Positions 6,475 to 6,929 of a DNA stretch of 6,929 nt are shown one piece after another. The notes beneath the pieces were generated by a model. It was given only the letters and a program-made list of their open reading frames with translations, had not been told where the DNA came from and searched no databases. Location of the stretch: the NCBI GenBank assembly GCA_003354225.1, contig PIVH01000216.1:1-6929 (forward strand), read 5' to 3'. Origin of the DNA: Globobulimina sp. Its lineage: Eukaryota > Foraminifera > Rotaliida. Position 1 is the stretch's first letter. Every line of letters begins with the position of its first letter. Made by a program: the position numbers and the translations under genes.

Positions 6475-6717
6475 ATTCTTTTAGTGGTGGTTTTTTCAGC
6501 ATAAACGCGAATAATTTTATATTAATTTTCAAAATCACTTTCATTAAAATGCTTCTCAACAAACGTTTGATACGAAACGTTTCTCAATCATAGTCAACTA
6601 GTTACGTTTGATAAGAAACGTTTTGGAATTAAATTAGGCGGATTTTTATACATTGATATGCAGAGATTAAATAGCAGACAGCAGCATTATTTAAAATTTA
6701 AAAGCAATGTCAAATGT
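6475..6717. other. intergenic region between convergent genes
   Basis: The space lies between the 3' end of the SAM-like-domain gene (plus) and the 3' end of the right-edge membrane-protein gene (minus). It carries a weak poly(A)-like ATTAAA at 6543-6548 and the twin AAACGTTT palindromic repeats. No gene is seen. Confidence 0.55.
6561..6622. repeat. twin AAACGTTT palindromic repeats, 40-bp spacing
   Basis: Unit 1 (6561-6582) is AAACGTTT-GATACG-AAACGTTT. Unit 2 (6604-6622) is ACGTTT-GATAAG-AAACGTTT. Both have the same GATAmG spacer. Each unit is an imperfect palindrome made from the self-complementary octamer, and the two are exactly 40 bp apart. The layout could be paired protein-binding sites or hairpins in the 3' UTR of either convergent gene. 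Confidence 0.65.
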
Positions 6718-6929
6718 TTAATTTCGATCATCCATCGCCACAAACCAAGGTGGTAGCTCTTCCTCAATATCATAATATTTTTTGTAAGCATTTTTTGATG
6801 CCCTATTGGCAGAGCCAGTGCCTATTTTATGAAATGCGAATGCCATCATAACCAATATTGCAACCATTGTACAGGTTGCACCTCTTGCATGCTTTAAACA
6901 GTTTGGAATGAAAACAAAAACAGTGAATG
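6718..6929 (-). CDS. C-terminal end of a membrane protein (cut by right window edge)
   Basis: The minus-strand frame is open from the window edge to TAA at 6718-6720 (69 codons). It begins with a hydrophobic stretch (FTVFVFIP), then a short basic/polar loop (NCLKHARGATC). A likely membrane span follows (MVAILVMMAFAF), then a polar charged tail of about 37 residues (RASKNAYKKYYD, IEEELPPWF) ending in AMDDRN. I do not recognise the family. The first 15-20 codons could instead be intron, because a pyrimidine-rich run followed by TTTAAAG precedes CATGCAAG; the tail and last span look coding. The gene converges on the SAM-like-domain gene. Confidence 0.55.
   Translation of the reverse strand, partial: FTVFVFIPNCLKHARGATCTMVAILVMMAFAFHKIGTGSANRASKNAYKKYYDIEEELPPWFVAMDDRN

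Noticed and set aside
6561-6622. CRISPR-like array
   Set aside because: Only two palindromic units, in a eukaryotic context, with no further repeats or spacers.

Overview
The window looks like a stretch of nuclear genome from a microbial eukaryote (protist). The evidence is a GT-AG intron whose removal restores a protein motif in frame, a type II Golgi-type glycosyltransferase, and eukaryotic protein modules (RPEL, RCC1 propeller, SAM-like, EF-hand-like). Spacing is compact, most of the sequence is AT-rich, and TAA and TGA both serve as stops, so the standard code is likely. I cannot name the species from this sequence.

Layout, left to right. (1) 1-1217, minus strand: a two-exon gene running off the left edge. 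It carries two RPEL (G-actin-binding) motifs, the second divided by a 162-nt intron, with a basic cluster between them and a predicted coiled coil at the C-terminal end that is visible. (2) 1218-1703: the space between divergent genes, holding a roughly 95-bp inverted-repeat element. (3) 1704-3029, plus strand: an apparently intronless alpha-1,6-fucosyltransferase-like gene (GT23, FUT8 family). (4) 3030-3452: non-coding, with a poly(A) signal, a shortened second copy of the same repeat element, and a small exon-like GC island. (5) 3453-4763, minus strand: a seven-bladed RCC1-repeat propeller protein. (6) 4804-6474, plus strand, divergent from gene 5 with at most 40 bp between likely start codons: an unrecognised 556-residue protein with a degenerate EF-hand-like region, an acidic tyrosine-rich repeat, a cysteine cluster and a C-terminal SAM-like domain. 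(7) 6475-6717: a short space between convergent genes with twin AAACGTTT palindromes exactly 40 bp apart. (8) 6718-6929, minus strand: the C-terminal end of a membrane protein running off the right edge.

The genes do not form an obvious pathway. The most informative relationships are these. The RCC1 protein and its divergent neighbour share a roughly 30-residue module (AGY[IL][KR]...Y.L...I..II.LY), placed N-terminally in one and internally in the other. The RPEL gene has an organisation reminiscent of MRTF/Phactr proteins (basic cluster between RPEL motifs), and intron retention would remove its second RPEL and coiled coil. The fucosyltransferase keeps nearly all known FUT8 catalytic residues and three of four disulfides, but lacks the SH3 domain and has lost both cysteines of the fourth disulfide.
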